Shown: positions 24,711 through 33,952, counted from the stretch's first letter. The stretch is 64,000 nt of DNA from Aliitabrizicola sp041905595 (GCA_041905595.1 JAYRKT010000008.1:1-64000); one strand, 5' to 3'. A program made the numbers and translations. The notes: a model not told the origin generated them from the sequence alone.

Positions 24711-25036
24711 GGCGAAAGGTCGTCCGGCTGGTCCGGCGGGCCGTCAACCGTCGGCGCTCCGGTTTCGAGCATCCGCAACAGCAGTGCCACCGCCAGCGCC
24801 GTTGCGGCGAAGGCCACGACAATGCCAGTGATGACCATCGCCTGCGGAACCGGATCGCCAAGGAACCCCGCCGCAGCCCCGCGCCGCGCCGCGACTCCGA
24901 AGAGGAGAAAGGTGCCGCTGCCGACGAGGTTGAACGAGATCACCTTGCGCAGCGGCGTGGGATGCAGGATCAGTCCGAAAATTCCGATGGCCACCAGCGC
25001 CGCCGCGCAAAGACCATAGAGCGTTACGGGCGTCAT
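24707..25036 (-). CDS. mrpC: Mrp antiporter subunit C (NuoK-like)
   Basis: 109 residues with three membrane segments (TLYGLCAAALVAIGIFGLIL and two more) and the NuoK/MrpC motif DPVPQAMVITGIVVAFAATALA. Small integral subunit between B and D in the membrane arm. The ATG at 25036 overlaps the preceding stop by four bases. The C-terminal tail is acidic and Pro-rich, as usual for MrpC. Confidence 0.93.
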   Translation of the reverse strand: MTPVTLYGLCAAALVAIGIFGLILHPTPLRKVISFNLVGSGTFLLFGVAARRGAAAGFLGDPVPQAMVITGIVVAFAATALAVALLLRMLETGAPTVDGPPDQPDDLSP

Positions 25037-25968
25037 CGCTCGGGCTCCTTCGCGGCTGGGCCGGCCACCATCAGCCCAAGGATGACGGCGATCGACAGTG
25101 CCAGTGCCACCTCCACGGCGACGATGATCGGCTTGGCATATCCGGGCGGATAGGACAGGAACCCCTCCGCCATCCAGAACCCGGCAAGGCCCACGGCGAT
25201 GAACAGAGCCGGGCCGACCGCCACGAGCCGGCGCAGCCGCAGCGCCCGCGTCTCGGGTACCTCGCCCAGATCGGCCATCATCACCAGAAGCCACATCGCC
25301 GCCAGCACCGTCCCCCCCTGGAAGGTACCGCCCGGGTGGTCCGCCCCGTTCCAGACAAGGTAAATGCCGATCAGAACACCGATCGGCGGCAGGACCCGCG
25401 CAAGGAAGGTCAGCGTCCCGCTCGGGCTTGCCGCGCGCAGACTGGCGGGCCGCCCCCCCCAGAAGAGGTCGGGCGCCAGCGCCCAGACTCCGATCAACCC
25501 AAGCACCAGCACGACCTTCTCCAGAAGCGTGTCGAGCGCACGATAGGCCAGCAGTACCACCGTGACGGGGTTCTTCAGCCCGACCTCGTCCATATGGACG
25601 GCAACTGCCGGAGCAAGCGACGGCGCTGGCTCGGCAGGGGAAAGGACCACTGCCGCCAGACCCGCGCCAACCAACGCGGAAAGGACACCCGCCACGACCT
25701 TCAGGCGCAGACCGGGCAACGCCCCCTCGGCTTCGACCGGCTGGAGCCGCGCACAGGCGCGCAAAAGGACAAGACCCGTTGCCCCGCCCCCCACCGCCGC
25801 CTCAGTCAGTGCCACGTCCACCGCCATCAGCCGCATCCAGACCAGCGACAGTTGGAGGCCAAGCACGATGAAGGCGATGACCGCGTCCCGGCGGTCACGG
25901 GCCAGGATCGTCCAGACAGCCGAGGTCAGGATCAGCAGCACCATGACAAGATCGACGGCAAGGCTCAT
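25033..25968 (-). CDS. mrpB: Fused MrpA C-terminal part (DUF4040/MbhD-MbhE) and MrpB
   Basis: 311 residues, three modules in order: DUF4040/MbhD-like helices at 1-75 (AVIAFIVLGLQLSLVW, DVALTEAAVGGGATG), an MbhE-like pair at about 85-165 (NPVTVVLLAYRALDTLLEK), and an MnhB domain from about 185 (LVWNGADHPGGTFQGG, YPPGYAKP). In canonical Mrp the first two modules end the roughly 800-residue MrpA; here they are cut from the NuoL-like body and joined to MrpB. Four-base overlaps on both sides. Central linker of the membrane arm. Confidence 0.9.
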   Translation of the reverse strand: MSLAVDLVMVLLILTSAVWTILARDRRDAVIAFIVLGLQLSLVWMRLMAVDVALTEAAVGGGATGLVLLRACARLQPVEAEGALPGLRLKVVAGVLSALVGAGLAAVVLSPAEPAPSLAPAVAVHMDEVGLKNPVTVVLLAYRALDTLLEKVVLVLGLIGVWALAPDLFWGGRPASLRAASPSGTLTFLARVLPPIGVLIGIYLVWNGADHPGGTFQGGTVLAAMWLLVMMADLGEVPETRALRLRRLVAVGPALFIAVGLAGFWMAEGFLSYPPGYAKPIIVAVEVALALSIAVILGLMVAGPAAKEPER

Positions 25969-26258
25969 CTGCGTCCCCCGCCCCGCCGCACGAATTCGGC
26001 GATGAGCTGGCTGGCGGTGGCGCCGCCCAGCTGCACCAGCGCCCAGATTGCGACCAGCTTCAGCGCCGAGGCCAGATCAGGGCATCGCGGCAAGAGTCCC
26101 AGCACGATCAGGCCAAGCCCCAGATTGTCCGCCTTGGTCAGCGCATGAAGGCGCGTCAGCGTGTCGGGGAACCGCAAGAGGCCTACAGTCCCCGCCAGAA
26201 AGAAGAATACCCCGGAGGAAACCGCGACGACGGTGAAGAGATCGAGAAACAAGTTCAC
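25965..26258 (-). CDS. mrpG: Mrp antiporter subunit G
   Basis: 97 residues, three membrane segments; MnhG signature GTVGLLRFPDTLTRLHALTKADNLG. Small structural subunit of the Mrp arm. GTG start shares four bases (GTGA) with the mrpF stop. The length and basic C-terminal tail (RRGGGRR) are typical. Confidence 0.93.
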   Translation of the reverse strand: MNLFLDLFTVVAVSSGVFFFLAGTVGLLRFPDTLTRLHALTKADNLGLGLIVLGLLPRCPDLASALKLVAIWALVQLGGATASQLIAEFVRRGGGRR

Positions 26259-26530
26259 TCGCCGCCTCCCTTCCGTTTCGATCCCGGCTCGCCAAGCGTC
26301 AGCGCCACCGCCGCAAAGGCCGCGAGCAAAGCCAGCGTCAGGGCAATGTCGAGCATGGCGGTCATACCGCTGGCGATGGCGACTAGGATCGCGATCGCAC
26401 CGCCGCCGGTGCCGAGAAGCTGCGCCGCCATCATCCGGTCGGCGGGCGACGGCCCCCAGAGCATCCGCGCCAGGGCAAGCCCGGTCAGGACCAGAACGAT
26501 CGCGGCGGCGGCGAACAGGAACTCAGCCAT
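26255..26530 (-). CDS. mrpF: Mrp antiporter subunit F
   Basis: 91 residues, three membrane segments; MnhF signature ARMLWGPSPADRMMAAQLLGTGG. ATG 26530 is chosen over a TTG five codons upstream; it overlaps the mrpE stop by eight bases, in keeping with the coupling along this operon. Small subunit packed with E and G. Confidence 0.92.
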   Translation of the reverse strand: MAEFLFAAAAIVLVLTGLALARMLWGPSPADRMMAAQLLGTGGGAIAILVAIASGMTAMLDIALTLALLAAFAAVALTLGEPGSKRKGGGE

Positions 26531-26984
26531 GCGGGCGCGCCCCAACGATCCGAAGGAACCGCGCCTCTTCCGCCGCGAGCTGGCGGTTCACCGGCTGGTC
26601 GAGGTCGAGACAATGGAACAGGATAGCCCCCTCCTCATCCTCACCCACCGGCAGGGTGCCTGGCTGCAGGCTCATCAACGCGCGGAATGCCTCGCGCTGC
26701 GGTCCCGGCGGGATGCCTGTACGATAGGCGACGAATCCGGTCCGCAGCGGCATCGCGGGCGATAGCGCGCGAAGGGCGACATCGACACCGGCGATCAGCG
26801 ACTGGCCCGGCAGGCGCATTAGGAATGCGGTCAGGGCAGAAAGCGAAAGATGCCTGCCGGTCTGCGGCAGTAGCCGCAGGCTGACCCAAGAGGCCAGGAC
26901 AGCGGCGGGAAGTCCAGCGGCAAGGTTTGCCCAACCAGGGCCGATCAGGACAAGCCAGAGGAGCAGGAACAACGCGAAGCGCAT
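26523..26984 (-). CDS. mrpE: Mrp antiporter subunit E, first gene of the operon
   Basis: 153 residues; N-terminal membrane segments (FALFLLLWLVLIGPGWANLAA) and a soluble MnhE domain with FRALMSLQPGTLPVGED and FHCLDLDQPVN. ATG at 26984 follows GGAGGTG at a good distance; an upstream GTG at 27035 would add an unconserved stretch. It opens a seven-gene unit with order E-F-G-(A-C-term+B)-C-D-D', ending at 21592. 127 bases separate it from the PPK2 stop upstream. Confidence 0.9.
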   Translation of the reverse strand: MRFALFLLLWLVLIGPGWANLAAGLPAAVLASWVSLRLLPQTGRHLSLSALTAFLMRLPGQSLIAGVDVALRALSPAMPLRTGFVAYRTGIPPGPQREAFRALMSLQPGTLPVGEDEEGAILFHCLDLDQPVNRQLAAEEARFLRIVGARPHG

Positions 26985-27162
26985 CAAGGCACCCGGCACC
27001 TCCACACGATCTGTGCCCCCGCCTGCCGTCGCCACGCCTGCCTCCTGCGGTAAAATCCCTGTCCGGACACAGCCTTACGCAGGGAGCGGCCGTCTTGCCA
27101 GACCGAAGTGACATGATGCCGGCAGTTCGCTCGACCAGGAGCCGCAGGAGCCTCCGCCCGGC

Positions 27163-27981
27163 TCAGAACGCACTTGGGACATAGGTGCGGATATGCGGAT
27201 CCTCGACATAGTCCTTTGGACGGCTCTTGCGCTTGCCAAGCTTGGGCTTATCGAACGGCACCCGCTCGTAGGGGATCTTCGACAGCATATGCGTCAGGCA
27301 GTTGATCCGCGCGGCCTTCTTGTCCGTCGAGTCCACGATGTACCAGGGCGCATGCCGCGTATCGGACATCCGGATCATCTCGTCATAGGCGCGCGTGTAG
27401 TCCCACCAGCGCCGGTAGGATTCGATGTCCATCGGGCTGAGCTTCCATTGCCGCAGGGGGTCGTGGATGCGCTGCTCGAAGCGACGTTGCTGTTCTTCTG
27501 GGCTCACATCGAGGAAATACTTCAGCAGGACCAGCCCGGATTCGATCAGAGACGCTTCCAGCTGCGGCACCGTCTCCAGAAACCGCCGCGACTGCTCTTC
27601 GGTGCAAAAGCCCATCACCCGCTCGACCCCAGCCCGGTTGTACCAACTGCGGTCAAAGACCACGACCTCACCCCCGGCCGGCAACTGTGTGATGTAGCGC
27701 TGCATGAAGATTTGCGATTTCTCCCGGTCGCTCGGCGTCGGCATGGCGACAACGCGGAAGACGCGCGGGCTGACGCGTTCGGTCAAGCGGCGGATCATGC
27801 CGCCCTTTCCCGCGGCATCGCGCCCCTCGAAGATGATGACGATCCGCGCCCCGGTCGCCTTCACCCAGGCCTGAAGGTGGGCGATCTCGACCTGGATATC
27901 CGCGATCGCCTTCTCGTAGTCTTTTCGCGTCATCTTGGCGCCCGGCATTTCTTCTGGCTCGTCCTTGTGTTTCTTGGCCAT
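27163..27981 (-). CDS. ppk2: Polyphosphate kinase 2 (second of three)
   Basis: 272 residues, short-form PPK2. P-loop FEGRDAAGKGG with Lys 59, DRSWYNRAGVERVMGFC, and lid RQWKLSPMDIESYRRWWDY. No N-terminal extension beyond a 20-residue charged leader. Uses polyphosphate to phosphorylate nucleotides, or the reverse. Closest of the two others to the copy at 34064, sharing the C-terminal FDKPKLGKR block. ATG 27981 follows GGGAGGAAG. Last gene of the minus-strand accessory cluster, 38 bases after the SulP stop. Confidence 0.95.
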   Translation of the reverse strand: MAKKHKDEPEEMPGAKMTRKDYEKAIADIQVEIAHLQAWVKATGARIVIIFEGRDAAGKGGMIRRLTERVSPRVFRVVAMPTPSDREKSQIFMQRYITQLPAGGEVVVFDRSWYNRAGVERVMGFCTEEQSRRFLETVPQLEASLIESGLVLLKYFLDVSPEEQQRRFEQRIHDPLRQWKLSPMDIESYRRWWDYTRAYDEMIRMSDTRHAPWYIVDSTDKKAARINCLTHMLSKIPYERVPFDKPKLGKRKSRPKDYVEDPHIRTYVPSAF

Positions 27982-28019
27982 CTTCCTCCCCTTTCCCCGG
28001 ATGTCCGGCGTCTCACCGT

Positions 28020-29735
28020 TTAGCCGTCCCGCGACGCCTCGAAGCTGCGCGCGGCGTCCTCGAGATCATCGAAGAACATCGTCTCGCCGATCTCGTCGAT
28101 CAGTTCCGCCCGCCGCAGCAGCGCCGTCGCCTCAGACGACAGCTCCGCCACGGCCAGCCTTAGACCGTCGCCGGCCAGCGTGCGATGGAACTCCTGCAGC
28201 ATCGCCGCGCCGGTTACGTCGATCTGGGCAATCCCCGAGCCGTCCAGCACCAGCCAGCGCGTGCCGTCCGGAAGCGCCGCGCGGATCTCGGTCAGGCGCT
28301 CTTTCACGTGGTTGACGTTGTAGAAAAGCAGGCTGTCCTGGATCAGGACGATGGTCATGCCCGGGATCGCCTGCACCCGGTCCGAGCGGTGCATCTTGTA
28401 AAACCCCGCCTGGTTCGGCAGACGGCCAAGCAGCACCACGCGCGGACGCATCCCGTTCATCACCACATGCGCCAGCGTCCCGAAGATGGCGATGATGACT
28501 CCCTGCAGCACCCCGAATCCGATCGCTCCCACCATCGCGACCATCGCGAAGACGAATTCGATCGGGCTGATCCGCCAGATCTCGCGCAGGTCCTTCAGGT
28601 CGATAAGACCAATCGCCGCGGAGACAAGGATCGCCCCAAGCGCGGGCAGCGGCACAAGCCGCAGGAGGTCGCTGAAGTAAAGCATCGCCGCCGACAGGGC
28701 GACGGCCGAGGCGATCCCGGCCATCTGGGTCCGGCCGCCGACCGACAGATTGACCGCCGTCCGGCTGTCCGACGCCGTCACCGGGAAACCGCCCAGAAGA
28801 CCCGATGCGACATTTGCCGCACCAAAGCCCACCAGTTCGCGGTTCGGATCGACCTCTTCGCCAGTGATCTCGCCGAAGCTTCGGGCGGTGATGATCCCCG
28901 CGCCGAAGCTGACCAGAAAGACCGCGCCAGCGCCCATCAGGAAATCGGGGATCGACAGGCTGCCAAAATCCGGCAGGCTCAACCTTGGCAATCCTTCCGG
29001 CAGCACGCCGACGACGCGCATCCCCATCGCCTCGAAGCCGAAAATCCAGGACAGGAGCGTCGCGAGGACCACCACGATGACCGGCCCGGGCACCGGGGAT
29101 TTCAGCCGCGGGGCCGCCAAAAGGATGATGAACATCGCGACGGCCAGGATCAGCGAAGGCCAGTGGATCGCATCAACCTTGGTGAACAGCTCGACAATCG
29201 CCGAAATCGGCCCGGGCGCGTCGATCTTGAGCCCGGTCACCTTGCCCAGCTGCCCGACGAGGATCGAAAGGGCGACGCCTGCGAAGAAGCCGACGAGGAT
29301 CGGGCGCGACAGGAAACTCGCGATGCTGCCGAGCCTGAGCAGCCGCGCGATCAGGCAGATTGCCCCAACCACGATGGCGATGGCCGCGGCCACCGCGACC
29401 CTTGCGTCGGCGCCCCCACCTGCCGCGCCAAGCGCCGCGCCCATCACGCTGGCCAGCAGAGTTACCGTCGCCGCATCCGGCCCGACGATCAGCCGCCGCG
29501 ATGGCCCGAAGACCGCATAGGCCAGCACCGAGGCGATACTGGCATAGATCCCGGTTTCGGCAGGCAGGCCCGCGATTGCCGGATAGGCGATGGCCGAAGG
29601 AAGGCCAACCGCCGCGATGGCCAGACCGGCACCTATATCGGTCGGCAACCAGGCAGCCTTGTAGCCGCGCAGGCTGGCAACAAGGTCAAGCCGCCGTTGA
29701 GGCCGTTCTTCAGACTGATGATCGCCGCCGCTCAC
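28020..29735 (-). CDS. SulP-family (SLC26) anion transporter with STAS domain
   Basis: 571 residues: about 12-14 membrane segments with SulP markers (AIAAVGLPSAIAYPAIAG and GETGIYAS-like) followed by a STAS domain from about 440 (SLLFYNVNHVKERL, LDGSGIAQIDVTGA). Bacterial SulP proteins carry sulfate, bicarbonate, dicarboxylates or other anions; the substrate is not predictable. GTG start after AAAGGAGACCGTC. Begins 11 bases after the HlyD-type gene, so it is part of the same operon and probably shares its stress role. Confidence 0.92.
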   Translation of the reverse strand: MSGGDHQSEERPQRRLDLVASLRGYKAAWLPTDIGAGLAIAAVGLPSAIAYPAIAGLPAETGIYASIASVLAYAVFGPSRRLIVGPDAATVTLLASVMGAALGAAGGGADARVAVAAAIAIVVGAICLIARLLRLGSIASFLSRPILVGFFAGVALSILVGQLGKVTGLKIDAPGPISAIVELFTKVDAIHWPSLILAVAMFIILLAAPRLKSPVPGPVIVVVLATLLSWIFGFEAMGMRVVGVLPEGLPRLSLPDFGSLSIPDFLMGAGAVFLVSFGAGIITARSFGEITGEEVDPNRELVGFGAANVASGLLGGFPVTASDSRTAVNLSVGGRTQMAGIASAVALSAAMLYFSDLLRLVPLPALGAILVSAAIGLIDLKDLREIWRISPIEFVFAMVAMVGAIGFGVLQGVIIAIFGTLAHVVMNGMRPRVVLLGRLPNQAGFYKMHRSDRVQAIPGMTIVLIQDSLLFYNVNHVKERLTEIRAALPDGTRWLVLDGSGIAQIDVTGAAMLQEFHRTLAGDGLRLAVAELSSEATALLRRAELIDEIGETMFFDDLEDAARSFEASRDG

Positions 29736-29746
29736 GACGGTCTCCT

Positions 29747-30985
29747 TTAATGTCCGCCTGTGAAGACGAGCACTTTCACGGGCGCGATGACGGCCTGCAT
29801 CCGCAGGATCAGCGCATGGACGAGGCCGACCGTGTCGATCACATGCATCCCGATGCGCTGGAAGGTTCCGAGATTGGGGTCCTTCAGCTGCTCGTGATAG
29901 CTCGTATAGGCGTTGGCGGTGCAGACGCTGCCGGGCGGGATACCGTCCAGTCCGCCCGCGAACATCGGTTCGAGATAGGCCACGATCGTGCCGGGGGTCT
30001 GCGCCGCCTGCACCGGATCGACAAGCTGGTCGCTTGCCCGCACCTGACCGCTCGACACGGTCGACTGCACCTGCGTCACAACCATCGGGATGATCGTGAA
30101 GGGTCTGGCGATGCAGGCGATCTCCGCCGCCATGCCGGGATACATCACGCCCGCCTCGATCTGGCCGAACCCGGCCTGGATCGCCTCGCGTCCCGCTTCC
30201 GCAGGCACAAGGACCCCGGCGGGGCGCATCATCGGGTTCACCAGATCACCAACCCGGAGCGTGAACTGCTGGACCTCGCCGGCGACGCCGGCCCGGATCA
30301 GGGTCTTGTCGAGATCAGCCTGCGCCTGAACCAGCGCCGCCTCGGCGGTGCGTAGTTCCGCCGGAAGCTGCGTCTCGATCTCGGCCGTCAGGGTCACCTT
30401 CTCGGCCTCGGCAGCCTTCAAGCCCCCGGCCCGGCCATCGACGATGTTCTGCAACCGCTCTATCTCGCGTGCTGCAACCGCGTCGGGGTTGCGCCGGCGG
30501 ATCTCGGCCTTGGTGTCGCGCTCGTCCTCGGCCTGCTTCAGCGCACTCCGCGCCTCGATGATGCGCGCATCCGCCGTGGCAAGCTGCGTCTCGGCCACCG
30601 TCAGCGCCGCCGTCACCTCATCCACCTTCGCCTGTGCCGTCGCCACCGCCGCCTTCTGCTCGCTGTCATCCAGCCGGAACAGCGGCTGCCCGGCCTCGAC
30701 CTTCTCGTTGAGCGAGACATAGACCTCGGCGACTCGACCGATGCCCTCGGGCACGATCGGCACCGTGCGGTACATGGCGACCGCCGCCGAAGTGGCCGGG
30801 TGGAAGTAGAAGATCGTGGTGATGAGGCTGACGGTCAGGAACACGCAGGCGACGATGCCGTAGCGCAACTCGTACCAGACCGAGTAGAGCGTGATCTCGT
30901 AGCCGATGCGCCTGCCTTGCCGGTAGCGGCGGAACAGGAAATCCGGCAGGATCGTCAGGGCCGAGCAGAAGAGAAGCTCCAGCAT
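29747..30985 (-). CDS. HlyD-family membrane fusion protein with long N-terminal membrane region
   Basis: 412 residues. The N-terminus spans the membrane (around 40-62) after a basic RRYRQGRR stretch. Biotinyl-lipoyl halves are GIGRVAEVYVSLNEKVEAG and DKTLIRAGVAGEVQQF. A long coiled coil lies between them (about 100-230) and a beta-barrel follows. It resembles the YibH/AaeA-like adaptors that act with small membrane proteins rather than with a dedicated pump. No ABC, MFS or RND pump is adjacent; its partner here is the 144-residue protein three bases upstream. Confidence 0.85.
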   Translation of the reverse strand: MLELLFCSALTILPDFLFRRYRQGRRIGYEITLYSVWYELRYGIVACVFLTVSLITTIFYFHPATSAAVAMYRTVPIVPEGIGRVAEVYVSLNEKVEAGQPLFRLDDSEQKAAVATAQAKVDEVTAALTVAETQLATADARIIEARSALKQAEDERDTKAEIRRRNPDAVAAREIERLQNIVDGRAGGLKAAEAEKVTLTAEIETQLPAELRTAEAALVQAQADLDKTLIRAGVAGEVQQFTLRVGDLVNPMMRPAGVLVPAEAGREAIQAGFGQIEAGVMYPGMAAEIACIARPFTIIPMVVTQVQSTVSSGQVRASDQLVDPVQAAQTPGTIVAYLEPMFAGGLDGIPPGSVCTANAYTSYHEQLKDPNLGTFQRIGMHVIDTVGLVHALILRMQAVIAPVKVLVFTGGH

Positions 30986-30988
30986 GGC

Positions 30989-31423
30989 TCAGGCCTCCTT
31001 GCCTGCGACGGCTTCGCCGGTCGCCGGGGGGACGCCGTCCGGTTCGGCCACCTGCCCGGCCGGGGGCGGGACACCCTCGCGCCGGGCCATCCGCGCGAGG
31101 GACTCCGCGATCGACTGGATCGGGGTCGAGAAATCAGGGACGGTCACCATCGCCAGCAGCAGCGCCGCAACCCAGAAGATGTTGATATGCGTGAACAGCG
31201 CCAGAAGCGCGAGAACCGCCACGATCTCGAACTGCGCCTTGTTCGCCTTGTGGTGCATCATCCGCTCGGGGATCGAGTGCAGATGCAGATACAGAAGACC
31301 CACGCTCAGCACCGCCGCGATCATGAACAGGATCGCAAAGGTCATCAGCCCATCCGACTCTCCCGGAGCCGTGATGAAAAACGGAAGAACATGCGGCGCC
31401 AGCGGATGGATCTCGGTGGTCAT
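30989..31423 (-). CDS. Small integral membrane protein, partner of the HlyD-type protein
   Basis: 144 residues with three membrane segments (TFAILFMIAAVLSVGLLYLHL, FEIVAVLALLALFTHINIFWVAAL split by a short turn) and a Pro/Glu/Gly-rich cytoplasmic tail. Resembles the DUF3302-like/YiaA-class small proteins that accompany YibH-type HlyD proteins, though I assign this mainly by context. ATG at 31423. A 161-base gap with a folded hairpin (31445-31474) precedes it, so it may have its own promoter. Confidence 0.7.
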   Translation of the reverse strand: MTTEIHPLAPHVLPFFITAPGESDGLMTFAILFMIAAVLSVGLLYLHLHSIPERMMHHKANKAQFEIVAVLALLALFTHINIFWVAALLLAMVTVPDFSTPIQSIAESLARMARREGVPPPAGQVAEPDGVPPATGEAVAGKEA

Positions 31424-31584
31424 CGATAGATTCTCCGAATTTCAGGTGACTGGGTCCTTACCCCTAAGGTCACCACCGCCCCTCGGAGAAATGCTCTGAA
31501 ATCTTCGACATTCTCCGAAGGACTTGCGTTCCAGGATGGCTCGCCCGACCCGACTGGTGAAGCGATGACGACAGCATGTGATAG
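31424..31584 (-). promoter_or_regulatory. Gap with bulged hairpin between DUF2950 and small membrane gene
   Basis: 161 bases. GGTGA (31445-31449) pairs with TCACC (31470-31474) around an inner CCTTA-CCCC-TAAGG stem. The 9-mer TTCTCCGAA occurs twice nearby (about 31432 and 31510). Could be a terminator for DUF2950 or the promoter/operator of the downstream genes. Confidence 0.35.
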
Positions 31585-32505
31585 CTACGGCCCCAAGACG
31601 GGACGCCAGCCCTCTCCCGGATCGAAGCTGTCGATTGCTCCGGCGACGTCGAGGGTGTTGGCTCCCAGATCCGCCTCGTAAACGATCCCACTCTCCCCAA
31701 CCATGAAGGACATCACCCCCGTCTGTCCGGGGATGGCCGGGAAGGCCAGCAAGGCATGTCCGGCGAGCATGTTGCCGTTGACGATGTAATCGAGTTCGCC
31801 ACCCGGGGCTGACGGTCCCTGGCGGGTGAGAATGCGGAAATAATACCCGGAATACGGCACCGGTGCCTGGTCCACACCATCGATCGACACGCCGTCAGCT
31901 GCTGCTTGCGCAATGAAGGCCCCAATTGGGCTCTTCGGGGCGCCGGCTTCGTCGGGCCAGTAGAGCCCGTCGCGCTTTCCGGGTTCTGACAAGATGGCAT
32001 CGGCAAATTCCAGTACACCGTCGCCGTCATAGTCGATCTTGCGGTAGTTGGCTTGGACCTCGACTGCGCGATGAAGGATCTCAATCACATCAAGTTCGTT
32101 CTGGCCGATCCTACGATCAAGGATCTCTTCCCGGGCGGCTTCGGGGTCGAAGTGCCACCCTCCACTTCCCGATACGAGCGATACGGGGAACGCCCAGCGG
32201 GTTCGTCCAACCTGAAGCGCCTTGCGACCTTCGCCGTCATCGACGATTTCCGCGAAGCTCTGGTATGCAGCCAGGAACTCACGCCGAGCTTCCGCATCTT
32301 GCTTGGCGTCGCCGGAGGAGATGAGGTCATCCGACTCCGTCCCGAATACAGTTAGCAAGGCAGCGTGGTCTTGGGCGTTCAGGGCATCGACAAAAGCTTC
32401 GACCGCCGCCTCGGGCGTCGGATAGACGGCCGGCTCGGCATGAGCGGGCAATACCCAGAGAAGCGTCACAAACAGGCTGCTTCTGAACATGAATGGACTC
32501 CTCAT
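31585..32505 (-). CDS. DUF2950 periplasmic protein
   Basis: 306 residues. Signal peptide ending AHA, then the DUF2950 pattern: PTPEAAVEAFVDALNAQD, GWHFDPEAAREEILDRRIG, EANYRKIDYDGDG-like segment, KSPIGAF and the C-terminal GVMSFMVGESGIVYEADLG. Exported, probably periplasmic; function unknown. The first half looks NTF2-like (ALLTVFGTESDDLI). It starts one base after the DUF3300 stop, and DUF2950/DUF3300 pairs recur in proteobacteria, implying joint action. Confidence 0.87.
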   Translation of the reverse strand: MRSPFMFRSSLFVTLLWVLPAHAEPAVYPTPEAAVEAFVDALNAQDHAALLTVFGTESDDLISSGDAKQDAEARREFLAAYQSFAEIVDDGEGRKALQVGRTRWAFPVSLVSGSGGWHFDPEAAREEILDRRIGQNELDVIEILHRAVEVQANYRKIDYDGDGVLEFADAILSEPGKRDGLYWPDEAGAPKSPIGAFIAQAAADGVSIDGVDQAPVPYSGYYFRILTRQGPSAPGGELDYIVNGNMLAGHALLAFPAIPGQTGVMSFMVGESGIVYEADLGANTLDVAGAIDSFDPGEGWRPVLGP

Positions 32506-32506
32506 C

Positions 32507-33931
32507 TCAGCGCCTCCCACCTCGGCTGGTCCGCCCGCGTGACGATGCAGCTTGCGCTCGCGACCCGCTCGATGGCTTGAACGAGGGGGATCGGCTGACG
32601 GAGGCCCTTGGACTCGAAGCGCTTGGACGCGATGAGACCTTGGGCTTGTTCACTTTCGGAGCCGAAGCCGAGGGACGGCTGGCTTTTGGCTTCGCAGAAG
32701 GCTTCGTGAGTTTGGCCTTGTTGTCCGAAGGCCTAGCTTGGGGAAGTCCAGCCGTATCCCCCCTGCCCCGGGCGGCCGGGAGAGCGGCAACGTTCCCACC
32801 CGTGGCCTTGTGGGTCTTGATCTTTTCGCGCGCGGCGTCCCGGCTGGCGTCGGTGGGGCGGAAGTTTCCGTCCTTGGCCCCATCGAGCCGGTCCGTGCTG
32901 ACATCACCCAGGCGTCCCTTGTCGATCGCAGGCAGGGTCGATGGGCGGTTCAGGGCGCCGCCGGCCACGCCACCCGCGATGCCGCCGGCTATGGCGCCTC
33001 CTAGATTGCCGTCGCCGAGGTTGCTGCCGCCCGGATTTCTGTCACCGATGTTTGCCAGACGATCGCCATTGCCGATGTTTCCGATGTCGATGCCGTTATC
33101 GATGTTAATGTCGCCATCCCAGTCAATGTGATTGCCGTTGCCGCCGCCGCCATGCCAGTAATCGCCCCAATCCTCGTCCCAGTGATCGTCATCGAAAATT
33201 TCGTCGATCAGGATAGCTCCACCCCAGACGATGGCTCCGGTCATCAGCCAGTCATCCCAATTGCTTCCGTCGGTAACGTAGACCGGGTTGGCTGGTGCAG
33301 GCGTCGTGTAGACCGTTTCAGTGTATTGCGGCACATACACTATGTCGGGGCTCGCCGATGAAATCGTGAGGTTGCCGGAGTCCGGATCTTCCTCCACGTT
33401 CATTGCCTGATTGTCCTCAAGGTAACCGTTGAGCTTTGCTTGAGCCCGGAGACGCTGTATGGAAGCCAGGCTGTCGTCGGTCTGTGCGATCAACGCGTTA
33501 CCTGCCATCTCGGTCCAGTCGATATGCTCGATCATTCGTCCGACCAGGTCAGGGAAGCCGGCGGCGAGAGCCTTTACAGGTTCCGGCCAGATCTGCGCCG
33601 AAACCAGGTCCGAGAGTTCCTTTGGGGATTTTCCCTTGTTCCGCTCGAGGAACAGGTTCGCCTTGACCACATCCAAGGGATAGGTCGCGGCCAGAAGGAC
33701 CTGCGCGAGCAAAGCATCAGGGTAAAGCGCGACAGGCGCGAACAGTTCGTCGAGTTCATCTGCGCTGAGCAGACCGTCATCGACCGCCTCGTCTGCACCC
33801 GTTGTCTGGGTGGCAGAGGGTGCCACGGTCTGGGGAGTTGATGCGGCATCTTCAGCGCGCGAATACGACGCTGTCAGTGCGGTTGTCCCGATCATGGCCG
33901 CAAGAAATCCAAGGGTTCGCAAACGGTTCAT
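32507..33931 (-). CDS. DUF3300 exported protein with low-complexity tail
   Basis: 474 residues. Signal peptide ending SRA, then the DUF3300 core at about 45-245 (LFAPVALYPDALLAQVLLAATYP, VYVPQYTETVYTTP), a Trp/Asp/His-rich segment (DDDHWDEDWGDYWHGGGG), Gly/Asn/Asp repeats, and a basic Ser/Lys/Pro tail of about 110 residues. Likely periplasmic or envelope-associated, with the cationic tail able to bind an anionic polymer (inference). ATG 33931 gives the signal peptide. Pairs with DUF2950 one base downstream. Confidence 0.87.
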   Translation of the reverse strand: MNRLRTLGFLAAMIGTTALTASYSRAEDAASTPQTVAPSATQTTGADEAVDDGLLSADELDELFAPVALYPDALLAQVLLAATYPLDVVKANLFLERNKGKSPKELSDLVSAQIWPEPVKALAAGFPDLVGRMIEHIDWTEMAGNALIAQTDDSLASIQRLRAQAKLNGYLEDNQAMNVEEDPDSGNLTISSASPDIVYVPQYTETVYTTPAPANPVYVTDGSNWDDWLMTGAIVWGGAILIDEIFDDDHWDEDWGDYWHGGGGNGNHIDWDGDINIDNGIDIGNIGNGDRLANIGDRNPGGSNLGDGNLGGAIAGGIAGGVAGGALNRPSTLPAIDKGRLGDVSTDRLDGAKDGNFRPTDASRDAAREKIKTHKATGGNVAALPAARGRGDTAGLPQARPSDNKAKLTKPSAKPKASRPSASAPKVNKPKVSSRPSASSPRASVSRSPSFKPSSGSRAQAASSRGRTSRGGRR

Positions 33932-33952
33932 GCCATCCTCGCTCGGACAAGT

